Origin: SG8-4 sp964598225
Lineage (GTDB): Bacteria > Planctomycetota > Phycisphaerae > Sedimentisphaerales > Anaerobacaceae
Direction: 5' to 3'
Assembly: GCA_964598225.1 (NCBI GenBank)
Contig: CAZRBG010000002.1
Span: 145,341-209,340 of the forward strand
Length of the DNA: 64,000 nucleotides
Made by a program: the position numbers and the translations under genes. Positions 22,265-31,525 of this stretch are shown one piece after another (the stretch's first letter is position 1; each line of letters begins with the position of its first letter). The notes under the pieces were generated by a model. It searched no databases, was not told where the DNA came from, and saw only the letters and a list, made by a program, of their open reading frames with translations.

Positions 22265-23788
22265 ATGTTATTGAATGCACGGAACGCGTTGGCGTTTTTC
22301 TTAATAACAGCTATTGTTTTTTGTGCGGCAGATTTGACTCTTGCCAAAGCGAGAGCCGGCTCCTCGCAGCCAAAGCTAAAGCCGCTGGTCAGGGTGGTCG
22401 ATCTGAACCTGGGTGAATCACAGGAGGTAGAGCTTTGCAACGGTTCAAGGGCGACTGTCAAACTGCTCGATCTGAAAGAGAAGCGGGACGACATCCGCAA
22501 CGCCGTCAGGAAGGCTGTGGCGACAGTTGAGATCAACGGCCAAACCGTCTCGCTTGTCTCTTCGACTTATCATCTACCCGCGACCGTCGCCGGCGTGCGG
22601 ATCGATTGCCCCGTTACCAAAGGATATCTGGCCAACAGCAGCAAGCAAAACGCGTGGGGTTTGGCTAAAGACGCCAGAATAAGGCTGTGGCCCGCTGATT
22701 CCCCACTGTTAAAGCCCGGCACGTTTGTATACCCTGTCAAACAGCGATGGTTCGCCAGCGATACGCAGATGGCGAACGTGCCGACTTTCGTCGACGGCGG
22801 CGAATTGCCGAGCAATAAGAATATCTACTACCACTACGGCCTGGACTTCGGCGGCGCCGAACGGCTGGTTGAAGTTGTTGCCGCAACAGATGGATTGGTG
22901 GTCTCCGCCAGTGAAGAGAAACTGCCTGGATACGAAGACTCGCCTGTCAGACCTCGCTACGATGTGATCTACGTGCTGGATGATCGGGGCTGGTTCTACC
23001 GTTACAGTCACCTATACAAGATCAACGATTCGGTCAAGCCCGGCAGGCGCGTCAAAATGGGCCAGCAGATCGGCATCCTCGGCAAAGAGGGCGGCAGCGG
23101 CGGATGGTCGCACCTGCACTTCGACATAAAATGCAGACAACCGTCGGGCGAATGGGGAATCCAGAACGCTTACGCCTTCGCGTGGGAGGCCTACCAGCGC
23201 CAGTACAAGCCGAAAATCATCGCCGTGGCCCGGCCTCACCACCTGGCCTGGGTGGGCCAAGAGGTCGAGCTGGATGCGACACGCTCATGGAGTTCGACCG
23301 GCGACATCAACAAATTCGAGTGGACGTTCTGCGATGGAACCTCGGCCAGGGGAGCAAAAGTAAGGCGGGTATACGACAAGCCCGGCGAATACAACGAGAT
23401 CGTCAAAATTACCGACGTCGCGGGAAACGTCGATTACGATTTCGCCGTTGTTCAGATAATCGACAAAGAGCACCCCGGACAGACGCCGCCCACTATTCAC
23501 GCGGTCTATTATCCCACTTTCGGCATCAAGCCCGGCGACGAAGTCACCTTCAAAGTGCGAAGTTTCCGCATCAAGGAAGGCAGCGAGACATGGGATTTTG
23601 GCGACGGCTCGCCGAAGGTAACCGTACAATCAGACGGCAACGCCAGAGTGCACAATCCACACGGTTACGCCATCACCAGGCATAGTTACGAAAAACCGGG
23701 ACACTACATCGCCACCGTCGAGCGCACCAACAAACGAGGCCACCGCGCCGTTACTCATTTGCACGTTCGAGTGGGATTAGATGATTAG
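22265..23788 (+). CDS. Exported M23-type peptidase with PKD-like C-terminal domains
   Basis: A 507-residue exported protein with a signal peptide (about 1-28, ending ADLTLA). The LytM/M23 core has YHYGLDFGG (metal-binding H-x3-D) near residue 192 and the GGWSHLHFDIK motif near 280. Two immunoglobulin-like modules follow, with WVGQEVELDATRSWSSTGD, FEWTFCDGTS and WDFGDGSPKVTV, typical of PKD domains. M23 enzymes cut peptidoglycan cross-bridges or related peptides. GAGG lies 8 bases before the ATG. An inverted repeat pair follows the stop. Confidence 0.85.
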   Translation: MLLNARNALAFFLITAIVFCAADLTLAKARAGSSQPKLKPLVRVVDLNLGESQEVELCNGSRATVKLLDLKEKRDDIRNAVRKAVATVEINGQTVSLVSSTYHLPATVAGVRIDCPVTKGYLANSSKQNAWGLAKDARIRLWPADSPLLKPGTFVYPVKQRWFASDTQMANVPTFVDGGELPSNKNIYYHYGLDFGGAERLVEVVAATDGLVVSASEEKLPGYEDSPVRPRYDVIYVLDDRGWFYRYSHLYKINDSVKPGRRVKMGQQIGILGKEGGSGGWSHLHFDIKCRQPSGEWGIQNAYAFAWEAYQRQYKPKIIAVARPHHLAWVGQEVELDATRSWSSTGDINKFEWTFCDGTSARGAKVRRVYDKPGEYNEIVKITDVAGNVDYDFAVVQIIDKEHPGQTPPTIHAVYYPTFGIKPGDEVTFKVRSFRIKEGSETWDFGDGSPKVTVQSDGNARVHNPHGYAITRHSYEKPGHYIATVERTNKRGHRAVTHLHVRVGLDD

Positions 23789-23797
23789 TGGACAGTA

Positions 23798-23857
23798 CGT
23801 AGGGTGGGGCTTGCCCCACCGATAGTCAGCGACGGTGGGGCAAGCCCCACCCTACCG
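23798..23857. repeat. Inverted pair of GTAG-headed REP-like palindromes
   Basis: Two copies face each other. One at 23798-23820 has GTAGG and the stem GTGGGGC/GCCCCAC; its mirror at 23834-23857 ends CCCTACCG. Together they can form one long hairpin with a 13-base centre. The minus-strand TAG inside the right copy is the stop codon of the AhpD-like gene. The pair probably ends both converging transcripts. Confidence 0.85.
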
Positions 23858-24061
23858 GTTGTTAATGACGGTCGGGATGAATTCGTCCATCTTGGCCGCT
23901 GAGCCTTTGCGCACCATTTTGCCGATGGCGATCGCGTCGGCGATTTGCTCATCCGTCGCGCCGTTTTCTTTGGCCTTGGCGATGTGGAACTCGAGGCAAG
24001 GCTTGCAGTTTGCGGTGATTGATGCTCCGATGGCAATCAGCTCTTTGGTTTTGACATCCAT
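23852..24061 (-). CDS. Carboxymuconolactone decarboxylase / AhpD-like protein
   Basis: A 69-residue one-domain protein with the AhpD-type redox pair in ITANCKPCLEFHIAKAKENG, followed by ATDEQIADAIAIGKMVRKG. Such small members are thought to be thiol peroxidase or disulfide enzymes. ATG 24061 has GGAG upstream; a start 10 codons earlier does not. It follows the enolase-superfamily gene by 26 bases on the same strand and may be cotranscribed with it. Its TAG stop lies within a palindromic repeat. Confidence 0.87.
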   Translation of the reverse strand: MDVKTKELIAIGASITANCKPCLEFHIAKAKENGATDEQIADAIAIGKMVRKGSAAKMDEFIPTVINNR

Positions 24062-24087
24062 AATCGTCTCCTTCCGTACGGAAGCGA

Positions 24088-25347
24088 TCAACTATACACA
24101 GCGGGTTTGGCGTTTTTCAATAGACTCTTGATATCCTTAATGCCGACGCCGGGGCCTTGAGGAACCGTGATTGCGCCGTCTCTGATCTTCAGGGGTGGAT
24201 CGAACCAGTCGGCGTATCTCTCGATGTTGCGCTTGTACTCCTGGTACAGACCGATGTCCGGCGTGAACGAGGCAAAGTGCAGCATGTAGATGAATCCGAA
24301 ACCTCCGGAGATGTGGACTGTTGTCGGCATCCCCGCGACCGCAGCCATGCGCGCAACCCGCGTCGAGCGAATCAGTCCTCCGTAATAGTGCAGGTCCGGC
24401 TGGACGATGTCCACGCCGCGGTTATGGATCATCCAGCGAAACCGCCGCTGGCTGAATTCCTGCTCGCCTCCGGCAACAGGGATCGTCAGTGCGTCGGTCA
24501 CGACCTTCGTGTCCCACAAATGATCGAACGGGCACGGCTCCTCGAAATAAACGGCGTCGATTTCTTCGAGCATTCTGCCTATTTCAATCGCTTTCGGCGG
24601 GTCATACGAGCTGTTGGCGTCTGCATGAAGATCGATCTCGTCGCCGAGCTTCTTTCGGGCAAGAGGAATCAAATTCTCGGTCCGGCCCGGCATGGAGTCG
24701 GCGTTTTTGCTCATGCGTCCGCCCACTCGAAACTTCACGGCCCTGGCGCCGGTTTCCTCGATCAGCTTCGCGAGGTACTCGACTTCCTCTTCCGGCGTCG
24801 AGCCGCGCCGGCCGCTGGCGACGTAAAAATCAACGTTGCGCCTGATGACGCCGCCCATAAGTTGCCCGATTGATCTGCCGGTTACTCTGCCAATCATGTC
24901 AAGGATTGCGAACTCCACCCATGCCAGGCAGCTCCAGAAAGCAAGGCCCTGGAGCTTGTAGTTGCTGCGGTATCTGTAAACACCCCACAGGTGATCTTCG
25001 AGGTCGCGTGCGTCCTTGCCGATGAAGTAAGGGATCACCCGCTTGTTTAGTATTGGATACACATAAGATTCCCGGCCATTAGTCAATGAGATACCCTCGG
25101 CGCCGTCTTTCGTCCTGACGCGGACGAACGAGTTGCGTCCGTCCCGCAGCAGCTCGATAGACTCGATGATAAGCGGTGAATCGACAACTTCCGGTTTCAG
25201 CACAGGTGCAGCGGCGGCTTCCTCCAGATCCTCCAAAGTAACGCTGGATTTGCGTGAGAGAGGACCAGGTGATTGACAGCCCTGCACGAGCGAAAGCGCG
25301 CCCGTCCCGGCAGCCAGCTCAAGAACATTGCGACGGGTCAAATGCAT
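24088..25347 (-). CDS. Exported mandelate racemase / muconate-lactonizing-like enzyme
   Basis: A 419-residue enolase-superfamily protein with a Tat-like leader (RRNVLELAAGTGALSLVQGC). The cysteine may also be a lipidation site. The barrel shows ARAVKFRVGG, the metal ligands in DLHADANSSYD, VYFEEPCPFDH and VAGGEQEFS, then DIVQPDLHYYGGL and TTVHISGGFG with a likely catalytic histidine. The usual K-x-K acid/base pair reads KFR here. Substrates in the family are sugar acids or similar; none can be assigned. GGAGG stands before the ATG. Confidence 0.85.
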   Translation of the reverse strand: MHLTRRNVLELAAGTGALSLVQGCQSPGPLSRKSSVTLEDLEEAAAAPVLKPEVVDSPLIIESIELLRDGRNSFVRVRTKDGAEGISLTNGRESYVYPILNKRVIPYFIGKDARDLEDHLWGVYRYRSNYKLQGLAFWSCLAWVEFAILDMIGRVTGRSIGQLMGGVIRRNVDFYVASGRRGSTPEEEVEYLAKLIEETGARAVKFRVGGRMSKNADSMPGRTENLIPLARKKLGDEIDLHADANSSYDPPKAIEIGRMLEEIDAVYFEEPCPFDHLWDTKVVTDALTIPVAGGEQEFSQRRFRWMIHNRGVDIVQPDLHYYGGLIRSTRVARMAAVAGMPTTVHISGGFGFIYMLHFASFTPDIGLYQEYKRNIERYADWFDPPLKIRDGAITVPQGPGVGIKDIKSLLKNAKPAVYS

Positions 25348-25383
25348 AACAGACCTCCTGTTAACAGTAAAAGAGCAAACCGC

Positions 25384-25521
25384 CTACGTTGCGGCTTTTG
25401 CGCCGGCTTCCCGCACAGTTACGGATATGCGAGAAGTTTCGGCGCCGACAGCGGGAACAGAAAGCAGGAACATCCCAAGGAGCGATATGGCTTTTATAAG
25501 TTGCAGCCTGTTCTCTTTCAT
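25384..25521 (-). CDS. Possible short exported peptide or truncated gene
   Basis: A 45-codon frame encodes a good signal peptide (LIKAISLLGMFLLSVPAVGA) followed by only about 18 residues (ETSRISVTVREAGAKAAT). It lies 36 bases upstream of the enolase-superfamily gene on the same strand. The ribosome site is weak. It may be a real small exported peptide or the 5' relic of a longer gene. Confidence 0.35.
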   Translation of the reverse strand: MKENRLQLIKAISLLGMFLLSVPAVGAETSRISVTVREAGAKAAT

Positions 25522-25593
25522 GCCGTCATTCTAATTGATATGACAATCGAGAGAAAGTGCTTTATTCATTTGTTGTCGAAGAGGCCGCCCCGG

Positions 25594-28593
25594 TCATCGA
25601 CGAATTGAGAATAGAACCTCGTCGATTCTTTCGATAGAGATTTTTTTCGTTTCGAAACCTACTGTTAGACCCTGTGGAAGTGACGTGTTCGCTTTGGTTG
25701 TCGTGCGGGCGTCGATCTCATTGCCCTCTGAATCGATGCAGCGGAACAAAGGGGCCCGAACCCGAAGGCCCTGGATCTCATAAACAATCGTCACTATCGA
25801 ATCGGCATTCTCGTAGGGCTCTGCCGCCATTTCGACCCATGCCTGTTCCCTTCGACTTTCTACGCCCGTAGCTCTTTCGCCTTTGAGGATTGTGATAGTG
25901 AACCTGAGCGGGTCGAGCAAGTCTGCCGTAACCATGCCGCCTCCACTGCCCTTGAGTTTTATCGGCAATGTAGGTGGCGGGTCTGCAGGAGGACCATCGA
26001 CATGCGGCAATTCGATGCCGTCGAAGTAGAATCTGTCTCGCCCGTGGAAAGGTCTGATCTCGAGATGGCTAAGCTGCTCGGCGGGCAGATCGAATTTGAT
26101 CACCTGCGTCTTTCCTGCGCCGGCGCTGAGAAAGTGCGGGAAATCGGGGACGTGGCGGGAGCCGTCTTTCGCGATAGCGGCGATCTGATACCTGTCGCGC
26201 TCGCCGGGCATTCTTCCTTTAGCATTGACAAAATCGAACACCGCCGTACAAACGGCCGCACCTCTTTCACTCCATTTGTTCCATTCAACCTCTGCGACCG
26301 AAAGCTTCCTGCCGTCCGCCAATGGTTCGAGAGAGCCGCTCCGGGTCGCATAACTCCAACTGCCGTCTCGCACCTCGCGGAACAAGAGCGAACCTTCGTC
26401 CAGGCCGGCCGAAGCGCCTTGTTCTGCATTGAGCCGCCACATGGGACTGGTCGGCGGGTTGTGCAGAACCCGCATCCAGACATCGACGCTGTCAGGCAAC
26501 AGTCCGCCAACGCTTCGCAACTGAACCACGCCATCGTTAACGTCGAAGCCGATCCCAAGTCGATCTTCGAGTTGCAGCAGTTCTCTCGTTTCATGGTCGA
26601 ATACGCGTAATTCGAGGACATCGTATTCGCTCGCTTCTGGGCTGAGATAGATGTTGGCTATGTCCATCCACTGCGACAGCGCGGAATAGTCCGGCGTCTT
26701 GAAATCCGGTTCGCCAAGGGTCCACCCCTTGCCGTTTTCAACGATTGGAGGCCCGGTTCGACCCCATCGTGCTACCGCCTCAATGGAAAACTGCGTAGGT
26801 CCGACTTCGATTTGCAGGCCCCGCGTGCCGTCTGCATTCTCGTATGCTGCATTGTCAGGTGTGTGAAGCCCTGCTCGCCGAACCGGCGTTGTGCCGGTAT
26901 TCCCCCGCCTCGTTTCCACTTTGGCCGGCATTAGTAGAACAACCAGAAGAAGCAGGACAGCGGAGATACCAACACCTGCTTTGCCGTACGGGCTGCGCCA
27001 GCCGACTATTCCTGTTATTAGGGCTATGACTTCAGCACCGACAAAGACAATCGCACAGATTGTATACGGAGCCTGAATATCGAATCGTTCCAGGATTACA
27101 AACAGCAGCCAAAGCAGGATTCCGGCGATAATACCTAAAATGGCTGAGCACATGCTGAAAACGCCGAGACTTTTTTTGCTATTGCGAGGTTTGTCGGGCT
27201 TCGTAGTTGAAGACGCCTGTTTCTTTGTTGCATTGGCGGATCTTTCACTCGCTCCTGCGAACGCTCTCCGGGTTTCAGAGCGGTTCAGGACCACGAGCGC
27301 CCAAATCCCGAACGGCAGGCCGAGCCAGAATGCCGGATGAATCGGAGCAACCGCGAGTATTGATGCCGCTACAGCCAGACCGTGCGATTTGCATTTGGGC
27401 ATAGCCATGCCTCCCATGAATATCACAATGCTGGGAATCAGCATTGCAATCATAAGGGTCGATTCAAATACGCCCCCCAATATGCTGACACCTCTGCCCT
27501 TTCCAGAAAAAGTTGTCAAAACGATCATCAAAGGCAGGCCTATAAGAATGAGGCAGTCAAGGAGTCCTGTAATACGAATACCTATGGACGGAATGCGCAA
27601 GGCCCGGCGGGCTTGCTCGACATCTTTTTCGGAGACGGGGATCTGACTCGCTTTTGCTTTGACTCGTGCATCGACCCTTCGCCAGCACCAGCGGGCGAAC
27701 AGGAAATCCAGAACCAAGCAGCTCAGCGCCGCTGCCGGAATCCAGGAGCGCTGACTTTCGGCAAAAGGAGACTGGTTGCCAACGAAAAGCACGAATATCG
27801 CGAAATCCAGTACCAGCAGGGGCAAGAGTATGACATCCGCCAGTGCGAGAGGCAGGCCTGCGACTTTGCCCCCGGAGTGACGAATGTCATGGAGCGCCAT
27901 CGCTCCCAGGATGATCATGGCAAACGGCGACGCGATCCCCAATACCGTCACAACAAGGGTGAAGAACCACGATCCCCAGTCCTCGCCGGTGGGAGTGAGC
28001 AGTCCTTCGAAGCGCTTGTATCTTTCCGGCGTACTGAGCATGCCCAGAAAGAATATCAAGAAGGGAACGCAGGCAATGCCCGCCACCGCCTTACGCGAGA
28101 ATCGCGGAGAGGGTACGGGGTCGGCACTCCGCTCCACTTGCCGTTCGTGGGCGGAAATAGTCTCCACGTCGGTCTTGACATCGCTGGCGTGCTGGTAGCG
28201 GCGGGCGGGTTCTTTTTCCAGCGTGTGAAGGACGACCTCGTCGAGCCGGACGTCGACATGCACTTTCCGGGACGGTGGATCGAATCGACCGAGCGGCAGT
28301 TCGCCTGTGAGCATCTCGTAAAAGACCACGCCGAGAGAGTAGATGTCCGCGCGATGATCGACGTTACTTGAGCCTTCGATTTGTTCCGGCGCCATATAAT
28401 TGGGCGTGCCCATCCTCTGTTGGGGCTGGGTCAGAGTGAAATCTGTCGGGGGGCGGTTCAGAATCTTAGCCAGGCCGAAGTCGCCGATCTTTACTTGTCC
28501 CTTCTTGTCGAGGAAGATGTTCTCGGGCTTTATGTCGCGGTGGACGAATCCTTCTTCGTGTGCGTATTCCAGCGCCTCGCAGACTTGAGGCAC
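25594..28593 (-). CDS. Ser/Thr protein kinase, C-terminal part after a frameshift
   Basis: This frame carries the second half of a Hanks-type kinase: VHRDIKPENIFLD, KIGDFGLAK, GTPNYMAPEQIEG and DIYSLGVVFYEMLTGELP. Several membrane segments (about 170-185, 210-235, 255-275, then two more pairs) and a long extracytoplasmic part of unknown fold follow. The first half of the kinase lies in the other frame at 28622-29125. One surplus G in a GGG run (28638-28640 on the plus strand) separates them: without it the frame reads DGTDLRQ then VIRAGKLAPEQAL. As written it has no good start of its own. Confidence 0.8.
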   Translation of the reverse strand: MPQVCEALEYAHEEGFVHRDIKPENIFLDKKGQVKIGDFGLAKILNRPPTDFTLTQPQQRMGTPNYMAPEQIEGSSNVDHRADIYSLGVVFYEMLTGELPLGRFDPPSRKVHVDVRLDEVVLHTLEKEPARRYQHASDVKTDVETISAHERQVERSADPVPSPRFSRKAVAGIACVPFLIFFLGMLSTPERYKRFEGLLTPTGEDWGSWFFTLVVTVLGIASPFAMIILGAMALHDIRHSGGKVAGLPLALADVILLPLLVLDFAIFVLFVGNQSPFAESQRSWIPAAALSCLVLDFLFARWCWRRVDARVKAKASQIPVSEKDVEQARRALRIPSIGIRITGLLDCLILIGLPLMIVLTTFSGKGRGVSILGGVFESTLMIAMLIPSIVIFMGGMAMPKCKSHGLAVAASILAVAPIHPAFWLGLPFGIWALVVLNRSETRRAFAGASERSANATKKQASSTTKPDKPRNSKKSLGVFSMCSAILGIIAGILLWLLFVILERFDIQAPYTICAIVFVGAEVIALITGIVGWRSPYGKAGVGISAVLLLLVVLLMPAKVETRRGNTGTTPVRRAGLHTPDNAAYENADGTRGLQIEVGPTQFSIEAVARWGRTGPPIVENGKGWTLGEPDFKTPDYSALSQWMDIANIYLSPEASEYDVLELRVFDHETRELLQLEDRLGIGFDVNDGVVQLRSVGGLLPDSVDVWMRVLHNPPTSPMWRLNAEQGASAGLDEGSLLFREVRDGSWSYATRSGSLEPLADGRKLSVAEVEWNKWSERGAAVCTAVFDFVNAKGRMPGERDRYQIAAIAKDGSRHVPDFPHFLSAGAGKTQVIKFDLPAEQLSHLEIRPFHGRDRFYFDGIELPHVDGPPADPPPTLPIKLKGSGGGMVTADLLDPLRFTITILKGERATGVESRREQAWVEMAAEPYENADSIVTIVYEIQGLRVRAPLFRCIDSEGNEIDARTTTKANTSLPQGLTVGFETKKISIERIDEVLFSIRR

Positions 28594-28621
28594 TATTGCC
28601 AGGGCCTGTTCCGGAGCGAGT

Positions 28622-29125
28622 TTACCGGCCCGGATTACCCTGGCGCAGGTCCGTGCCGTCTACGAATTCCATGATGAAATAATAAAGATCGTCCGACCGG
28701 CCGAAATCGTAAATATTGACGATATGCGGATGATTCAGCCTGGCAAGCGAACGGGCCTCGCGCGTAAATCGCTCCGCAAACGCTGGATCTTTGTTTATTT
28801 CGGTTGGCAGAATCTTGAGGGCCACGATCCGGTCAAGCTGTTTCTGCCGGGCCTTGTATACGGCTCCCATGCCGCCCTGGCCCAGCAGCTCGATGATTTC
28901 TATGCCGGGCAGCTTCTCCGCCAGCTCCGCCGGCTCGGGCGGCACGAAACTGCTAGGTGGCGTGTCGCTGGTGGGAGCTGCACTCTGGTTATCGTGTATC
29001 GGAGATTTATCAGGTTCGGCGCCGGTGGGCAGTCCAAGCTTCATAACGCATTTCGGACACACACCTCCGGGGGCGTTTGCGGGTAACTCCCCGCCGCATT
29101 GTCGGCATTTGCTTTCTTCGGCCAT
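28622..29125 (-). CDS. Ser/Thr protein kinase, N-terminal part (frameshifted)
   Basis: The 167 codons encode a zinc-ribbon start (CRQCGGELP...GGVCPKCVMKL), a linker and the first half of a Hanks-type kinase: glycine loop LLGQGGMGAVYKAR, catalytic lysine in VALKIL and FGRSDDLYYFIMEFVDG. The frame ends DLRQGNPGR, where it should run on into VIRAGKL. A single-base insertion explains this. It follows an ECF sigma gene by about 140 bases on the same strand, a common planctomycete pairing. It is either a real pseudogene or a sequence error. Confidence 0.8.
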   Translation of the reverse strand: MAEESKCRQCGGELPANAPGGVCPKCVMKLGLPTGAEPDKSPIHDNQSAAPTSDTPPSSFVPPEPAELAEKLPGIEIIELLGQGGMGAVYKARQKQLDRIVALKILPTEINKDPAFAERFTREARSLARLNHPHIVNIYDFGRSDDLYYFIMEFVDGTDLRQGNPGR

Positions 29126-29267
29126 GGTAACACGTCCTTTCTTTTTTGCTTTCTTGCGCTATTTACCTACGCAAAATGGCCGGTACGTTACAGAGAATCT
29201 ATTTGTTTTTGCATTGCAGTGCAATGCCAAGGCGAAAACGGGCGCTTGATTGTGACAGACGGCGGAT

Positions 29268-30014
29268 TTACCAGCTTAGTGCCGAGAAGAGCCTGCGAAT
29301 CTCATCATCGATCTGCTCCTGGCCGGCAACAGTCTGAGCAATTTCATCCCGCAGGATTTCCCGGCATCTTTTTCGCAGACGATGAACGGCTACTCTCACA
29401 GCCCCTTCGGTCATGTTTAGCTCGGCTGCTGCTTCTCGATACGGAACAGAGTTTGGTTCGGCGGCAATATATATTTTCAGGTGGTCGAAAACCTTCTGTT
29501 TGCCTTTTTCCGCCAGTTCGGCGTCAAGCCGGTCCATCGTCCGCTCCAAGACCTTTAATGCCCAGGACTTCTCGAACAACTTCTCGGGCGTCAAGTCTTC
29601 GGCCGGTTCGAGTGCGTACCGGCTTTCGGCATTCTCGAAGTCGAGAGAAAGCGCCGCCCTGCCACCGCCGCGTTTCAGGGCTGCGGCTCTGGCGCGCTCG
29701 TTGGCGACGAAATGCTTCAGAGCAGTGAGCAGAAAGTTGCGGAATTTGCCGGGCTTGGGTCTGACTTTTCCGAGATAATTCTTGTCCAGCATCTGGGCAA
29801 AGAATGCCTGAGTGTGATCCGCGGCCTCGTGAGCGTCGTATCCGTGCCGACGTAGATAAGCATAAAGCGGGAACCAATATGTTTGGCACAACGTGCTCAG
29901 GGCCGGCTCATGGTCCGGAGACGAGCTGCGCCCCGCCGCCAGAACCACGCTCCAGTGCGTCGTAGCAAAGCGGCCTTTATCCGCAGTAGAATCTCTTAAC
30001 CTCTTACGTGCCAT
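29268..30014 (-). CDS. ECF sigma factor of the kinase-linked planctomycete type
   Basis: A 248-residue sigma-70 family protein. It begins with the ATTHWSVVLAAG motif common to these planctomycete factors. Region 2 shows YWFPLYAYLRRHGYDAHEAA and TQAFFAQML. Region 4 has YREAAAELNMTEGAVRVAVH, a helix-turn-helix ready to read a -35 element. GGGAG lies upstream of the ATG. The kinase gene directly downstream suggests that phosphorylation, rather than a classic anti-sigma factor, controls it; this is an inference from the pairing. Confidence 0.9.
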   Translation of the reverse strand: MARKRLRDSTADKGRFATTHWSVVLAAGRSSSPDHEPALSTLCQTYWFPLYAYLRRHGYDAHEAADHTQAFFAQMLDKNYLGKVRPKPGKFRNFLLTALKHFVANERARAAALKRGGGRAALSLDFENAESRYALEPAEDLTPEKLFEKSWALKVLERTMDRLDAELAEKGKQKVFDHLKIYIAAEPNSVPYREAAAELNMTEGAVRVAVHRLRKRCREILRDEIAQTVAGQEQIDDEIRRLFSALSW

Positions 30015-30129
30015 TTTCTATTGACTCCCGGCTGTTGCTTTGGCGCCTTTCAATAGTAAATAGTCTATGGAGAATAATCAATAGCAATTGACGCTTTGTT
30101 CTGGCGGTCGACGACGCTATAATACGGCC

Positions 30130-30672
30130 ATGCTGGAGAAAGGAATCGTACAGATTTATACCGGCGACGGCAAAGGCAAGACCACGGCGGCTTTCGGGCT
30201 TGCCCTTCGTGCCGCCGGGCAGGGAAACAAGGTACTGATCTATCAATTCCTGAAGCCGCCGGGCCTTGAGACGGGCGAGCGCTTGGCGCTTCAGGCGGAA
30301 AATCACGGCATAAGGCTCGAAGTTGTCGATGTTCCCTGGGACATGTCCGCATCCTGGGAGGATGAGGGCGCTTTAGTGGGTATGCGAAAAGCGATAGCCG
30401 AAGTTCTTGCAAGGATTGCCGAGATGGCGCAGAATAGGCTTTACGATATCTTTATACTTGATGAAATCGTATTCTGCCTCTCGAAGGGATTGGCTGATTT
30501 GGAAGGTGTGAAGAGAATTATTAATCAGAGATACCCTTCGGTTGAGATTGTAATGACCGGTAGGGACGTGACAAAAGAGTTGGTGGATATGGCAGACTTA
30601 GTGACGGAGATGAAGTGCGTAAAGCATCCTTTTGGTGCAGGCCTGCCCGCCAGGAGAGGAATTGAGTATTGA
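30130..30672 (+). CDS. cobO: Cob(I)alamin adenosyltransferase
   Basis: A 180-residue P-loop enzyme of the CobO/BtuR family. It transfers the adenosyl group of ATP to cobalt in corrinoids. Motifs are YTGDGKGKTTAAFGLALRA (P-loop), VLIYQFLKPP, DIFILDEIVFCLSKGL and VMTGRDVTKELVDMADLVTEM. I chose ATG 30130 because the family starts near this point; a start 14 codons earlier adds unrelated residues. The gene is divergent from the sigma factor at 30014. A REP-like element lies between it and ispD. Confidence 0.94.
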   Translation: MLEKGIVQIYTGDGKGKTTAAFGLALRAAGQGNKVLIYQFLKPPGLETGERLALQAENHGIRLEVVDVPWDMSASWEDEGALVGMRKAIAEVLARIAEMAQNRLYDIFILDEIVFCLSKGLADLEGVKRIINQRYPSVEIVMTGRDVTKELVDMADLVTEMKCVKHPFGAGLPARRGIEY

Positions 30673-30691
30673 ATAAGTATATTTTCAAAAT

Positions 30692-30713
30692 GCAGGGTGG
30701 GGCTTGCCCCACT
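30692..30713 (+). repeat. REP-like palindrome between cobO and ispD
   Basis: A GCAGG head (one change from GTAGG) is followed by the stem GTGGGGC (30697-30703), TT and GCCCCAC (30706-30712). The stem is the same as that of the pair at 23798-23857. Confidence 0.75.
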
Positions 30714-30740
30714 ATTCAACTTTGAACGGGAAGTGCCGTA

Positions 30741-31481
30741 ATGAGTAAAAGTGTTGCAGCGATAATCTGTGCCGCCGGGGCCAGCAGCCGGTTCGGCGGA
30801 AAGAGGAAAAAGGCTTTTGCCGACGTTGCCGGTAGGGCTGTCTTTTTGAGGAGTGTCGAGCTTTTTTCCGATCGCGAGGATGTCAAACAGGTCCTGCTTG
30901 GCATCGCACCGGAAGATGAAGAACTCGTCAACGTCAAGTGGGGACCGAACCTGAAGTTCTTCGGGGTCAAGATATTCCTGGGCGGCGCCGAGCGATTCGA
31001 TACCGTCCAAAACGGGCTCGAACTTGTCAAAGATGATATCGAGCTTGTTGCCGTACACGATGCATGCCGGTGCTGCGTGACGGATAAGATTATCGACGAC
31101 AGTATTGCCGCCGCCGCCGAGAGCGGAGCGGCGATCCCGGCTTGCCCGGTTACGGCTACTATCAAGAAAGTAAAAGACAGTGCGATAATTGAGACGGTCG
31201 ACAGAAGCGACCTTTACGAGGCCCAAACCCCGCAGGCATTTTCCGCCGACTTGTTGAAGAAGGCATACGAAAATCTCGATAATCTCGACAAGACCGGCAT
31301 CAGCGATGACGCCCAACTGGTCGAGGCGCTGGGCCACAAAGTGAGTATTGTCGAATCGGACTCATCCAATATAAAGATAACCCGCGGAAGCGACACGGCC
31401 ATCGCCGATGCTATTATCAAATCACGGCCTAAACCTGCAGCGAAAGGCCCCATTGGTCCGTACATAGAGGCACAATGGTAG
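30741..31481 (+). CDS. ispD: 2-C-methyl-D-erythritol 4-phosphate cytidylyltransferase
   Basis: IspD joins CTP and MEP in the non-mevalonate isoprenoid pathway. The 246-residue protein has the nucleotide-binding start AAIICAAGASSRFGGKRKKA, the ERFDTVQNGL loop, VHDACRCC in place of the common VHDAARP, and a family-like C-terminus (DDAQLVEALGHKVSIVESD, NIKIT). The GKRKKA stretch has lysine where most relatives have KQ. It follows cobO on the same strand, with a REP-like element between. Confidence 0.92.
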   Translation: MSKSVAAIICAAGASSRFGGKRKKAFADVAGRAVFLRSVELFSDREDVKQVLLGIAPEDEELVNVKWGPNLKFFGVKIFLGGAERFDTVQNGLELVKDDIELVAVHDACRCCVTDKIIDDSIAAAAESGAAIPACPVTATIKKVKDSAIIETVDRSDLYEAQTPQAFSADLLKKAYENLDNLDKTGISDDAQLVEALGHKVSIVESDSSNIKITRGSDTAIADAIIKSRPKPAAKGPIGPYIEAQW

Positions 31482-31525
31482 TGGGACTACGTATTGATTG
31501 TTGTTTGAAACAGGGAGACTTCAAG

